Shown here in pieces: positions 24,941 through 33,254 of a DNA stretch of 64,000 nt. The translations under genes and the position numbers were made by a program. Below the pieces are notes generated by a model. The model was not told the DNA's origin. It saw only the letters and a list, made by a program, of their open reading frames with translations, and did not search any database. The DNA comes from JANSWY01 sp965267245. Its GTDB lineage: Bacteria > Bacteroidota > Bacteroidia > Cytophagales > Cyclobacteriaceae. Where the stretch lies: contig OZ253939.1 in NCBI GenBank assembly GCA_965267245.1, positions 1,674,001 through 1,738,000 of the forward strand, given 5' to 3'. The stretch's first letter is position 1. The number at the start of each line of letters is the position of its first letter.

Positions 24941-25777
24941 ATGGGAAGAGCCAAAGAGTGGATGATGGAAATGCAAGAGCAGGCAGGTGATAGACATCTG
25001 GCTAAACTTCTTGGAATTTCATACGAGGATTTAACAGAATTAGAATGGGAAATCAACACGGATGAGAGCAACGAAGGACTTGTTTATTGTTACATAGTCG
25101 AGTTTACTGACGATTCCTCATCGGATATATTACGCAAAATAGATAGACTGGAAGATGGTAATAAGGTGTATCTCTCTCCTTGGGAAATGGACGCTGAATA
25201 TGATTACATTAACGATCAATTTGATGCAATAACTGAGAGTCGGAATAATTACAAAACCTTTTTCTCTGAAATAGATCAACTTTTAAAGCTCAGTCAACTC
25301 CAAAAAGAGGGCGATGAATTAAAGAAAATCCTCAATAGACAAATTTTTATTGGTCTTATTGGTTGTATGGAAACATTTCTTTCCGATGTGTTTCTAAAGC
25401 TTGTCTTTGACAACAAAATGTATTTCCGGTCATTTGTTAAGACTCACCCAGAATTCAAAACTAGGAAATTCGAACTTAGAGAAATATTTGATCAGCAAGA
25501 ACAACTTGAAATGAACGTCAAGAAGGTCATTCTTGACACTATATTTCATAACCTTCCATCCGTCAGTAATATGTATAAATCAACATTTGATATTGAATTT
25601 CCTAACATTGGAACAATGCAAAAGCACATATTGAAACGTCACGATTTAGTACATAGGAATGGGAAGACTAAGGATGGCCAGGAACTCATAATTGAAGACC
25701 GAGACTTAACTCAATTAATTAAAGACCTTGAGGACTTTATCAAACCAATTGCAAAAGAGCTAGGAATTGATGTGTGA
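24941..25777 (+). CDS. HEPN-domain protein, putative RNase (cassette unit 4)
   Basis: A 278-residue cytoplasmic protein. Residues 95-275 are helical and contain IFIGLIGCMETFLSDVFLKLV (134-154, the first HEPN helix pattern) and the RxxxxH motif KRHDLVHRNGK with R233 and H238, the catalytic signature of HEPN ribonucleases. This matches the RiboL-PSP-HEPN style found in toxins and defence systems. The N-terminal ~90 residues are acidic (GLVYCYIVEFTDDSSSDIL) and may regulate it. HEPN toxins cleave RNA, for example tRNA anticodons. Being beside an unknown protein in a mobile unit suggests a toxin-antitoxin or phage-defence pair; activity is inferred, not shown. Confidence 0.7.
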   Translation: MGRAKEWMMEMQEQAGDRHLAKLLGISYEDLTELEWEINTDESNEGLVYCYIVEFTDDSSSDILRKIDRLEDGNKVYLSPWEMDAEYDYINDQFDAITESRNNYKTFFSEIDQLLKLSQLQKEGDELKKILNRQIFIGLIGCMETFLSDVFLKLVFDNKMYFRSFVKTHPEFKTRKFELREIFDQQEQLEMNVKKVILDTIFHNLPSVSNMYKSTFDIEFPNIGTMQKHILKRHDLVHRNGKTKDGQELIIEDRDLTQLIKDLEDFIKPIAKELGIDV

Positions 25778-25786
25778 AAACTAAAA

Positions 25787-25906
25787 GCCTGTAACAGATG
25801 CTAAAAATCCATAGGCTTACTGAGGTACTTGCAAAGGTTTGTGAGATAAGATACATTCCCGATATTTACAGATGTCCAGCCTACGGATTTTAGCTGGTCG
25901 TTATGG
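25787..25906 (+). other. attC-like recombination site of unit 4
   Basis: GCCTGTAAC (25787-25795), four bases, then GCTAAAAATCCATAGGC (25800-25816). On the far side GCCTACGGATTTTAGC (25879-25894), five bases TGGTC, then GTTATGG (25900-25906). The inner arms pair at 15 of 16 positions, leaving one unpaired A in the left arm. Length and layout match an integron attC site (R'', L'', L', R'). Confidence 0.72.
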
Positions 25907-25948
25907 TCAATAATGTCTTATATTTGCGGAAATTAACTATCTATAAAA

Positions 25949-27160
25949 ATGAAAAAAAATTATTTATCAACATTACTCGTTCAATCCATCATCAGTCAAC
26001 ATTTGTTCGTTTGTGTATTTGGGTTTATACTCATATGCACCTCTTTAACTGTCTCAGCTCAAACGGCTCTTGATGAAAACGTTGATGCTGGATCAATGCC
26101 AACAGGAATCACATACCAAAATGGACCAGGGACCAGCAATTCAAAAAATTGGACATACCCATTTGGAGTTAAATTGAGTGTATGGGGAAATTTCACCAGA
26201 AATTTCGAAATTATGAACACTAATAAAACCTCTTCATCAACTCTTGCTTTTAGAACCTATGATCAAAACGCTAGTTCATGGACTCCATGGAGAGAATTTA
26301 TCTTTAAAAATAGTTCGGGAAAAGTTGGGATTGGAATGACCAGCCCTACCGTTGAATTGGATATTAATGGCCGTGTAAGAAGTGCTGCAAGTGGTGAAAT
26401 CAATCCATTATTCTTGATGGCTTATGAGGATGTGAATAAATTTCAACTGGGATATAATTCTGCGGAAGATATATTTAGAATTGACTCTAGAATTAACTCA
26501 GGGACTTGGCTAACTAGAGTATCTGTTAATAAAGAAACAGGCGATGTGGGAATTGGCACCATAAACCCCTCGGCCAAACTAGATGTAATAGGGAACGTTC
26601 ATATGAGTGGTGGATTAATTCAATTTAACCGAAGCTATGAAAATTTTGGGAACGTACTAGTTCTTAAGACCAAAGACAACAACCAGTATGGAGACTTCCG
26701 ATTTGAAGCAGAAAGAACTGATGACAATTCTTTAAGAAAGCTGATGTTTCTTGATGGAGGAAGGGGAGCGTTAGGTATTGGGACAGAAACTATACCTGAT
26801 GGGTTTAAATTAGCTGTGGATGGAAAGGGGATATTTGAAGAGGTTAAAGTTCAGCTCTCTGAACAATGGCCAGATTATGTTTTCCAATCGAGTTACAAAC
26901 TTCGAACTCTTAAAGAGACCAAAATATTCATTAACGAAAATAAGCACCTACCTGAAATACCTTCTGCAAAAGAAGTAGAAGCAAACGGTGTGGAGCTTGG
27001 AGATATGAACATTCGGCTTTTGAAAAAAATTGAAGAACTCACATTATACATGATTGAGTTTGATAGAAGAATGGAACTAATTGAAGAGGAGAACCGAGCA
27101 TTGAAAAAGGAAAACCAAGAGCTTAAATCCAAATTCTCTGCGCTTAGAAAGGAAAAATGA
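25949..27160 (+). CDS. tail-fibre-like cell-surface protein with chaperone-like C-terminus (cassette unit 5)
   Basis: A 403-residue exported protein. Long signal region with a hydrophobic core (FVCVFGFILICTSLTVSAQ, cut near residue 38). Repeated beta-helix-like phrases (KVGIGMTSPTVELDINGRV, DVGIGTINPSAKLDVIGNV, ALGIGTETIPDGFKLAVDG) are typical of phage tail-fibre-like surface proteins in Bacteroidota. The C-terminus (INENKHLPEIPSAKEVEANG...DMNIRLLKKIEELTLYMIE) then a coiled coil is the S74-like trimerisation end. It may be an adhesin or surface filament. Borders: GTTATGGTCA at 25900 and TGATCATAAC at 27158, complementary at 9 of 10 bases; the second includes the stop codon. Confidence 0.78.
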   Translation: MKKNYLSTLLVQSIISQHLFVCVFGFILICTSLTVSAQTALDENVDAGSMPTGITYQNGPGTSNSKNWTYPFGVKLSVWGNFTRNFEIMNTNKTSSSTLAFRTYDQNASSWTPWREFIFKNSSGKVGIGMTSPTVELDINGRVRSAASGEINPLFLMAYEDVNKFQLGYNSAEDIFRIDSRINSGTWLTRVSVNKETGDVGIGTINPSAKLDVIGNVHMSGGLIQFNRSYENFGNVLVLKTKDNNQYGDFRFEAERTDDNSLRKLMFLDGGRGALGIGTETIPDGFKLAVDGKGIFEEVKVQLSEQWPDYVFQSSYKLRTLKETKIFINENKHLPEIPSAKEVEANGVELGDMNIRLLKKIEELTLYMIEFDRRMELIEEENRALKKENQELKSKFSALRKEK

Positions 27161-27167
27161 TCATAAC
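27158..27167 (+). other. cassette right border TGATCATAAC (unit 5)
   Basis: Pairs with GTTATGGTCA (25900-25909) at 9 of 10 positions. It continues AAACGCTGATGACTG, so TAAC, four bases and GCTGA recur. No distal arm found; probably truncated. Confidence 0.55.
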
Positions 27168-27589
27168 AAACGCTGATGACTGAATAGGGTGCTTGGCTGT
27201 AAAGAAGCTAAGTGTTTGCTGCATTGATCGCCCCCTAACTAGGTGTAGCATTCGCTACATCTCCTTATCAAAGTACTTTCAGAGCACATACCTAAAAAAT
27301 CATCTTCTTCTTGGCTTGAAGATCTTGAAGAAGGAAAAACTCTAAACATTCTCGATTGCCTCAAACACCTGCTGTAATGAGGCCCCCGATCTTTTTTATC
27401 ACTCAAACGCTCTTTGCAATGACAAAACCGCTCTATTCTGTCATTCAGCCACTTTGCAATGATAAAACCTTTTGTTTTGGCCATTTTCACCGTCAATTCT
27501 GCGATTACTACTCTATAAGACACTTCCAACCCAACAATTAGACAATCGTATAAGTCCTGAGCTATTCAAATAAATCCGGGACTCAATCA
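27161..27589. other. intergenic region of decayed repeats
   Basis: 429 bases without a gene. Contains the right border of unit 5, a GGTGTAGCATTCGCTACATC palindrome (27242), and a duplicated CTTTGCAATGACAAAACC / CTTTGCAATGATAAAACC stretch (about 27410-27470), like a degraded GTCATTGCAAAG-type intergenic repeat. Confidence 0.5.
27241..27262. repeat. GGTGTAGCATTCGCTACATC palindromic repeat, copy 2
   Basis: Core TGTAGC-ATTC-GCTACA is a perfect short palindrome; related copy at 15985-16005. Confidence 0.55.
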
Positions 27590-28029
27590 ATGAACAAACT
27601 CACTCATTCACAAATTTCTGATAAACGCAGAATCTGGGAAATTATCGCCGTATTGGCAACAGTCAAGGGACCATCAACCCTACCTGACATGTTATCCCAA
27701 TACTAATCACATACCCTATTTGGGGTGTGGTTCAACAATTTCTGGTGATTGCCCTGGTGGCTTGAAACTTGCAGGATTTAGAATCTATTGACATCAAAAA
27801 ACCTGTTACCATTTTCATTACGGCCTTAATTTTTGGAGCCATTCATTATCCATACAATTGGCTAATCGTCGGAACATTTGTTCTGGCCCTATTCTATGGT
27901 TATGTGTTCCTAAAGGTCAGAAATATCTGGGTGTTGGGCCTTTTTCATGGATGGCTGGGAGGACTGTTCTTTTACACGGTAGTCAATCGTGATCCGTTTA
28001 TGGAAGTATTTGGGAAGTATTTGGAATAA
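27590..28029 (+). pseudogene. degraded CPBP intramembrane protease gene
   Basis: From an ATG at 27590 the frame reads MNKLTHSQISDKRRIWEIIA, the usual start of a family member, then stops after about 38 residues. From about 27688 another frame resumes with IPILITYPIWGVVQQFLVIA, hits a TGA at 27763-27765, and continues to 28029 with motifs FGAIHYPYNW and LGLFHGWLGGLFFY. So the middle is missing or shifted and there is a nonsense codon. The protein cannot be made in one piece. It lies at the right end of the second island, close to unit 5. Confidence 0.75.
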
Positions 28030-28148
28030 TCGGATTGTTTGGACCCACAACCTAATTCAAACAACCAATTCATTACATATGTAAAGATTTTATTGACACT
28101 GAGGCATAAAAATTGTTCTTTGAAGCGTGAACCAACATCAAAAGGATC

Positions 28149-29165
28149 ATGAAAATCAAAATACAGTTTGCTTCGCATTTTGTTCTATTGCTGACGTGTG
28201 TGAACCTGTTTGGACAGGTAGTTTTAATTGATTCAGGCAAAATAGAATTGTATGCCAAGTATTTCTATGAAGATTTTGAAAAAACAGAGGGCACTGTCTG
28301 GATTTTGTTGGATGAGGAACGGTCTACTGCCCAAAAAGTATTGCAAACCTCTGCCAATATTGGAAATTCTTTAACAGCAGGTGGTCAGGTAGTGTATTTT
28401 GTGGATTCAGGTGATGGTTCAGAAGCGGTCAAAGAACTCGGAGGATACAAGGACCAGTTCGAAAGGTGGTTTGAAGACGATCCTGATTTACTCAAATTTA
28501 TTAAAGCAAAAAACCTCAATCAAAATCACCTGACCCTGCTTGTAAAAATGTATAACCATCACATGCCAAGGCCTTTTGATAATGGTTTTTCAAGTGGTCC
28601 GATCTCCACTTTTCACAAACAAAAATTAACTGATCCCAGAGACAATCAATCCTATGACATCATTGAGATTGAACAGCAAGCCTGGATGGCCCAGGATTTA
28701 AGATATGACACGGAATGTCCGGACTGCCCCAAAGAATACAGGTCCTATTGTTTTGATTGTACTGAAAAAGGAGCCTTCTATACCTGGAGATTAGCCATAA
28801 ATGTATGTCCGGGAGGATGGAGACTACCCTCGGAAGCTGATTACCATGAATTATTGGTGAGTGCCGGTTTACCAATTGAAAATGTGGCCAAAATATTTGG
28901 TATGGATAAAGATGGTAACACTGGAAAAAAACTCATTACTGGAGGGAGTGTGCAACTAAATCTTCAAAAAGGTGGATTTGTCAAAAATGGCAAGCTCAAG
29001 TACGAATACATTGATGGCAACTATTGGACAGCTTCTGAATACCTGGATAAGAAAATGAATAACGCCCATTCACTATGGGTCAAAAAGGACGGTTCACTTG
29101 CTTTCACCTACTATAAAAAGGATGTTGCACTGAAAGTTCGATGTGTGACTAATATTGAACCCTGA
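28149..29165 (+). CDS. secreted protein with FISUMP-type domain
   Basis: A 338-residue exported protein (signal ending near LFGQV, residue 22). Residues about 170-338 match the Fibrobacter-succinogenes-major-paralogue domain: EIEQQAWMAQDLRYDTECPD, then CPGGWRLPSEADYHELL and the final ALKVRCVTNIEP. The middle carries paired cysteines (CPDC, CFDC) that may bind metal. The N-terminal ~150 residues, with a repeated FVDSGDGSEAVKELGG stretch, are unassigned. Surface or periplasmic role unknown. Confidence 0.72.
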   Translation: MKIKIQFASHFVLLLTCVNLFGQVVLIDSGKIELYAKYFYEDFEKTEGTVWILLDEERSTAQKVLQTSANIGNSLTAGGQVVYFVDSGDGSEAVKELGGYKDQFERWFEDDPDLLKFIKAKNLNQNHLTLLVKMYNHHMPRPFDNGFSSGPISTFHKQKLTDPRDNQSYDIIEIEQQAWMAQDLRYDTECPDCPKEYRSYCFDCTEKGAFYTWRLAINVCPGGWRLPSEADYHELLVSAGLPIENVAKIFGMDKDGNTGKKLITGGSVQLNLQKGGFVKNGKLKYEYIDGNYWTASEYLDKKMNNAHSLWVKKDGSLAFTYYKKDVALKVRCVTNIEP

Positions 29166-29181
29166 AATTGGCAATAAAATA

Positions 29182-29856
29182 TCAATAGATAGTTCCAGCC
29201 AACCTCTGAATGACTCCATTTTCGGTAATCACCCAAACCAATTCAAAAGCTCCTGCACCATCTGAGTACCATCCCTGCACAAAATAGGCATCATCGTTTT
29301 TAAAGATCTTATAATTGTTCTCCACATTAAACAGATCCTTATAAAGATAAGGTGGAACAAATATCTTTTTCCCATTGAGGGTTACTGTAATATTTGACAC
29401 CTGCGTATTTGGAAGATAACCATCTATTCCAAACGGCCTAAGGCCATTAATAGTTGACACCCACTCACCCTCATATTCAACGAGGTTTTCTGAACTTGAA
29501 AACCTCTTTGTTTCATATTGAAAAAACAGCTCATCACCATCATAAGTTTTTTTATCTGCTAAGGGTCCGATCCTACTCTTATGCACATATCCTTTAAAAA
29601 ACGGTGAATTAACACTTGAAATTGACAACTTGTTTTTAGGAATATAGACAGAAACCCAACTCACCTTCTCATCATAATAATCCTCCCAAACCCAGAAAAC
29701 CTCATCCGTTTTGATTTGAGCAATTACTTTTGACTGAGTACCCGGAGCTTCACGAACATTGGTATATCCATCCGGATCTTCAATGATGGCTGATTGACTA
29801 AAGACCTCCATTGAAGCCATTAAAAACATCAACAAAAAACTATTTCTCTTACTCAT
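29182..29856 (-). CDS. SH3-domain secreted protein
   Basis: A 224-residue protein with a signal peptide (MSKRNSFLLMFLMASMEVFSQ). Residues about 25-95 form an SH3b-like module: DPDGYTNVREAPGTQSKVIAQI, with WVSVYI and GYVHKSRI. The remainder is unassigned. SH3b domains bind peptidoglycan or serve as adaptors. Nearest on the same strand is the DUF885 protein gene. Confidence 0.72.
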   Translation of the reverse strand: MSKRNSFLLMFLMASMEVFSQSAIIEDPDGYTNVREAPGTQSKVIAQIKTDEVFWVWEDYYDEKVSWVSVYIPKNKLSISSVNSPFFKGYVHKSRIGPLADKKTYDGDELFFQYETKRFSSSENLVEYEGEWVSTINGLRPFGIDGYLPNTQVSNITVTLNGKKIFVPPYLYKDLFNVENNYKIFKNDDAYFVQGWYSDGAGAFELVWVITENGVIQRLAGTIY

Positions 29857-29866
29857 AATATCACAA

Positions 29867-29899
29867 TAGTCTAAATACTCAAATCTACCAACTCACTAC
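29867..29899. repeat. AGTATTAAGTATTTAG-type repeat remnant
   Basis: AGTCTAAATACTCAAATC and ACTCACTACTC occupy the spacer between two genes and touch the stop of the DUF885 gene. Confidence 0.35.
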
Positions 29900-31656
29900 T
29901 CACCAATAAACCTCCTCACCTCTTCCCTCAAAGCAGTCAATGGAATCGAGCCATTTCTCAATATCACTTCATGAAAAGCCTGAATGTCAAAATCCTCACC
30001 TAATGCCTCTTCTGCCTCTTTCCTAAGTTGTTTAATGGTAATCTCCCCTATTTTGTAACTCACCGCCTGACCCGGCCACCCGATGTATCGGTCTATTTCC
30101 GTATTGACTTCATGGATAGACAATGCGGTATTGTCAGCCATAAATTGAATAGCCTTCTCTCTGCTCCAGTTCTTGTAGTGAATCCCCACATCCACCACTA
30201 ACCTGCAGGCGCGCCACATTTCATAGGTATACCTGCCAAACCATTCATAGGGTGTCTCATACATGCCCATTTCTTCTCCCAAATACTCGGCATATAATCC
30301 CCAGCCCTCACCAAAAGCACTGATGTAATAATTATTCCTGAATTCAGGTAATCCTTCCAATTCAGATGCCAGTGAGATCTGCAAGTGGTGTCCGGGAACT
30401 GCTTCATGCAATGTTAAAGCTGGTAAGGTGTAAAGGGTTCTGCTTTCCAATTTCGTTGTGTTCACCCAATAGATTCCAGGTTTTCCTTGCCCCTTGCTAC
30501 CGCCAACGTATCTTCCAGTGGTGTAAGTGGGTGCTATTTCCAGAGGAACTGGTTCTACCGTAAATGGTAATTCATAGAGTGTGCTAAATAACCGGGGTAA
30601 TTGCCCTTCTGCCTTCTTACTCAACCAGGCAGCACGATGGAGCAGTTCTTCACCTGATCGTGGGTAAAACTGTGGGTCCGTTCTCAAAAATTCAATGAAA
30701 GCACTAAAATCTCCATCAAATTCAAGTTCATCAATGATTTCCTGCATCAATGATTTTATCCTGGCTACTTCCTGTAGGCCCAAATCATAAACCGAATCAG
30801 GACTCATGTTTAATGTGGTAAAATACCTGATCCGCTCCTCATAATGTTTTTTCCCATTTGATCTATTGACAATCCCAGGATTTTCCTGGGCGGATGCCAT
30901 ATAGTCTGATTCCAAAAAGTGCTGCAATTTCTGATAGGAAGGGATCATTACTTCTTTTAAGACTTTTCTACCATTGCTGATTAGGCGTTGTTTATCTCCT
31001 GAGGAAAAACTGCTGGGTATGCTCGTGAATGGCTTGTAAAACGGATTTTCTTCCAGGTTATATGGATTACTCCATGGTTTTAGCAACATCAAAGTATTCT
31101 CAACAATGATTTTTGGAGCCTGGATCCTTTCTTTGATACCTCTTTCTAATAGGTACTGATTGTAGGCAATAAAATTCGAATAATCTGGTAACCAATTGAG
31201 GTAGGCTTCATAATCCTGCACCGTCTGAAAAGGCAAATTTGGCAAGAAAAAAGAGGGTGAATTGTAAAAACCACCTTCAGCATTCATAGGAATTAAATAA
31301 GTTTTGAAGTCCACCTCACTTAACTGATCCTGCAATCGCAACAATCGAATTTGCACATTGATCCGTTCTTGAGTAAAGAGCTTATTTTGATCGATTTTCA
31401 ATAGTTTCTTGTAATAGACCCGTTTCTGCTCTGCTTTCTTAATTTGATCTTCAACTTTCTCAAAAGTAAATTCTTCAGGATGTCTCCACTCCCATTTGCC
31501 GTCTTCCAATTTTGAGGGAGAAACCCCAATAGGTGAATTATTCTGATGGATTATTTCAATGGAATCCAGCTCAGCAAATATTCTTTCCAGTTCCGGAGAT
31601 TGTGCATTGAGGTTAAAAGACAGAAAAACAATCAGAATTGATACCAGGTATTTCAT
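29896..31656 (-). CDS. DUF885 family zinc-peptidase-like protein
   Basis: A 586-residue exported protein (signal MKYLVSILIVFLSFNLNAQ). The DUF885 motif LHEAVPGHHLQISLA supplies a metal-binding HE...GHH pair, and a downstream FGEGWGLYAEYLGEEMG gives a third ligand candidate. These proteins resemble M32/M3-like peptidases and occur as secreted lipoproteins or periplasmic enzymes in this phylum. The open frame runs back to 31854, but the ATG at 31656 begins the signal peptide. Substrate unknown. Confidence 0.83.
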   Translation of the reverse strand: MKYLVSILIVFLSFNLNAQSPELERIFAELDSIEIIHQNNSPIGVSPSKLEDGKWEWRHPEEFTFEKVEDQIKKAEQKRVYYKKLLKIDQNKLFTQERINVQIRLLRLQDQLSEVDFKTYLIPMNAEGGFYNSPSFFLPNLPFQTVQDYEAYLNWLPDYSNFIAYNQYLLERGIKERIQAPKIIVENTLMLLKPWSNPYNLEENPFYKPFTSIPSSFSSGDKQRLISNGRKVLKEVMIPSYQKLQHFLESDYMASAQENPGIVNRSNGKKHYEERIRYFTTLNMSPDSVYDLGLQEVARIKSLMQEIIDELEFDGDFSAFIEFLRTDPQFYPRSGEELLHRAAWLSKKAEGQLPRLFSTLYELPFTVEPVPLEIAPTYTTGRYVGGSKGQGKPGIYWVNTTKLESRTLYTLPALTLHEAVPGHHLQISLASELEGLPEFRNNYYISAFGEGWGLYAEYLGEEMGMYETPYEWFGRYTYEMWRACRLVVDVGIHYKNWSREKAIQFMADNTALSIHEVNTEIDRYIGWPGQAVSYKIGEITIKQLRKEAEEALGEDFDIQAFHEVILRNGSIPLTALREEVRRFIGE

Positions 31657-31743
31657 ACAAATTGGGTTTCCAGCAATATATGAAATTCTCAGATTTCTTT
31701 GTTCGTTAGCGCTCTCTTGAACAAGGAACGGATCTTTGTAATT

Positions 31744-31797
31744 GACGAACAAAATTTTCGATATTCGATATTCGGATTTCGAATTCTCCACTTCAAT
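31744..31797. repeat. AAATTCGAAATT-type intergenic repeat
   Basis: AAAATTTTCGATATTCGATA then TTCGGATTTCGAATTCTCC, between the DUF885 gene and the gene at 31793. It runs into the last codons of the latter. Confidence 0.5.
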
Positions 31798-32164
31798 TTT
31801 CCTCCAACAAATCCCTAATCTCATCCTCGTCAATCCATTCCTCCGTATCCGCAAACATCACCCTTGTCATCCAATCAAAGATGTTTTCAAAAACGAAAGT
31901 ACTGGGGTACCCATCAGTCTCCAGCTTTTTTGACCAGGTAAGATGGACGGTCAACACTGTACTTGTAACTTTCCCATCAATCACCTCAAAACCAGCAATA
32001 TCATCATTGTCCTGACGGGTAGCGAATGGTAGAATATCTCTATTTGTTTCTCTCTGGTATTCGTTCCTGAAACTTTTGACCATGTCATTATCACACTCAA
32101 ACCATGGAGTGAGCAATGCAAACTTATGTGCCAGGAGCCATCTGTATTCAATGGGGTATTCCAT
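31793..32164 (-). CDS. small acidic protein of unknown function
   Basis: A 123-residue soluble protein, MEYPIEYRWLLAHKFALLTPW, with an acidic C-terminus (DTEEWIDEDEIRDLLEEN). No signal peptide, no membrane segment. I see no clear family; the shape is reminiscent of SMI1/KNR4-type or other immunity proteins. Not in an obvious operon with its neighbours. Confidence 0.55.
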   Translation of the reverse strand: MEYPIEYRWLLAHKFALLTPWFECDNDMVKSFRNEYQRETNRDILPFATRQDNDDIAGFEVIDGKVTSTVLTVHLTWSKKLETDGYPSTFVFENIFDWMTRVMFADTEEWIDEDEIRDLLEEN

Positions 32165-32187
32165 GATATAAATTTAGTGCCTTTCTC

Positions 32188-32205
32188 GTTGGTGACAACT
32201 CTAAC
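32188..32205. repeat. GTTGGTGACAACACCAAC palindrome, degenerate copy
   Basis: GTTGGTGACAACTCTAAC; first of three copies in this spacer. Confidence 0.5.
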
Positions 32206-32227
32206 ATGGACTCATTCTGTCCTTTTT

Positions 32228-32245
32228 GTTGGTGACAACACCAAC
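32228..32245. repeat. GTTGGTGACAACACCAAC palindrome, copy 2
   Basis: GTTGGTG and CACCAAC arms with a 4-base loop, flanked by TTTTT. Confidence 0.6.
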
Positions 32246-32360
32246 AAAGGCAATTAATTTCGATATTTGAATTTCGAGTTTTTTCCTTCAACGCCCCAAT
32301 TTCACGTTCACAACAAATTCCAGACAACCACTTCAAACTATTTCCGTATACCCCTAGGCT

Positions 32361-32489
32361 TCAATAACTTAGTATTGTATAAAAACAGCAGAATACCATG
32401 AACCCCATTATAATTGTTATAGCATAAAACAATAGAATACTCGAAAAACAACACCTGGTTGATCCAACCAGGGCCCAAAAACCCTTCAT
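32361..32489 (-). CDS. possible small membrane protein
   Basis: A 42-residue frame from ATG at 32489: MKGFWALVGSTRCC, then one hydrophobic stretch (SILLFYAITIIMGFMVFCCF) ending YTILSY. The frame stays open upstream with SLTEIIRDVL but has no better start. It contains a CCTGGTT/AACCAGG hairpin within codons. The hydrophobic profile suggests a real single-pass protein, but it could equally be chance. Confidence 0.3.
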   Translation of the reverse strand: MKGFWALVGSTRCCFSSILLFYAITIIMGFMVFCCFYTILSY

Positions 32490-32533
32490 CAGCACATCTC
32501 GGATAATTTCAGTCAAAGACTTCAGTACATCTA

Positions 32534-32551
32534 GTTGGTGACAACACCAAC
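32534..32551. repeat. GTTGGTGACAACACCAAC palindrome, copy 3
   Basis: Same 18-base palindrome as copy 2, about 300 bases away. Confidence 0.6.
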
Positions 32552-32683
32552 ATGGGCGAAGAATTTTAGAGTTTAGAAATTCGGATTTCGAGTTTCTATA
32601 AGACTTTCCCCTAAAAATAAACCTCCTCTATTAAACCTTTTATATCTTCATATATCTAAAGGGCGTATCATCACTCACATAGA

Positions 32684-33223
32684 TTGGAAGAAGCGTTTAT
32701 CATAAGTAAACTCAAGGATCCCGAAACGGTAAATTACGGGTTTAACCTCCTGATTAAAGAATACCAGGAAAGGATCTATTGGCATGTGCGTAAAATGGTA
32801 ATAGACCATGACGATGCGGATGACCTGACCCAGGAAATATTCGTGAAAGTCTGGAAAAACCTGGATAAGTTCCGGGAGGATTCCAAACTCTACACCTGGA
32901 TCTATCGAATTGCCACCAATGAATGCCTGAATTTTCTAAACAAAAAGAAAAAAAGGTTCTTCTTACCAATCAATGATGCAGGAAAGGAATTAAGTAGTAA
33001 ACTGGATCATGGGGTGTTATTAGATGGAGAGGCTATAGAAGTCAAATTACAAAAAGCCCTACTAAAACTACCTGATAAACAAAGACTTGTATTCAACATG
33101 AAGTATTTTGAAGACATGAAATTCGATGAAATTTCCGAAATTACAGAAACAAGTGTAGGTGCATTAAAAGCCAGTTATCACCATGCGGTGAAAAAAATTG
33201 AAGAATTTTTACAAACGGATTAA
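32684..33223 (+). CDS. RNA polymerase ECF sigma factor
   Basis: A 179-residue ECF sigma factor with region 2 (DHDDADDLTQEIFVKVWKNLDKF...YTWIYRIATNECLNFLNKK) and region 4 (LPDKQRLVFNMKYFEDMKFDEISEITETSVGALKASYHHAVKKIEEFL). The start used is TTG at 32684; no good ATG precedes it. It heads a probable operon with the membrane protein and the LTxxQ-like protein that follow. In this phylum such operons link envelope stress to a Spy-like periplasmic protein. Confidence 0.9.
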   Translation: MEEAFIISKLKDPETVNYGFNLLIKEYQERIYWHVRKMVIDHDDADDLTQEIFVKVWKNLDKFREDSKLYTWIYRIATNECLNFLNKKKKRFFLPINDAGKELSSKLDHGVLLDGEAIEVKLQKALLKLPDKQRLVFNMKYFEDMKFDEISEITETSVGALKASYHHAVKKIEEFLQTD

Positions 33224-33254
33224 ACCTTTGTTTAGTATTTGTATCTAAGAGAAA

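Larger units (their letters stand above)
32165..32683. other. repeat-rich intergenic region
   Basis: 519 bases between two genes. Holds three copies of GTTGGTGACAACACCAAC-type palindromes, AAATTCGAAATT-like stretches (32255-32284, 32566-32600) and a small reading frame at 32361-32489 described separately. Confidence 0.5.
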
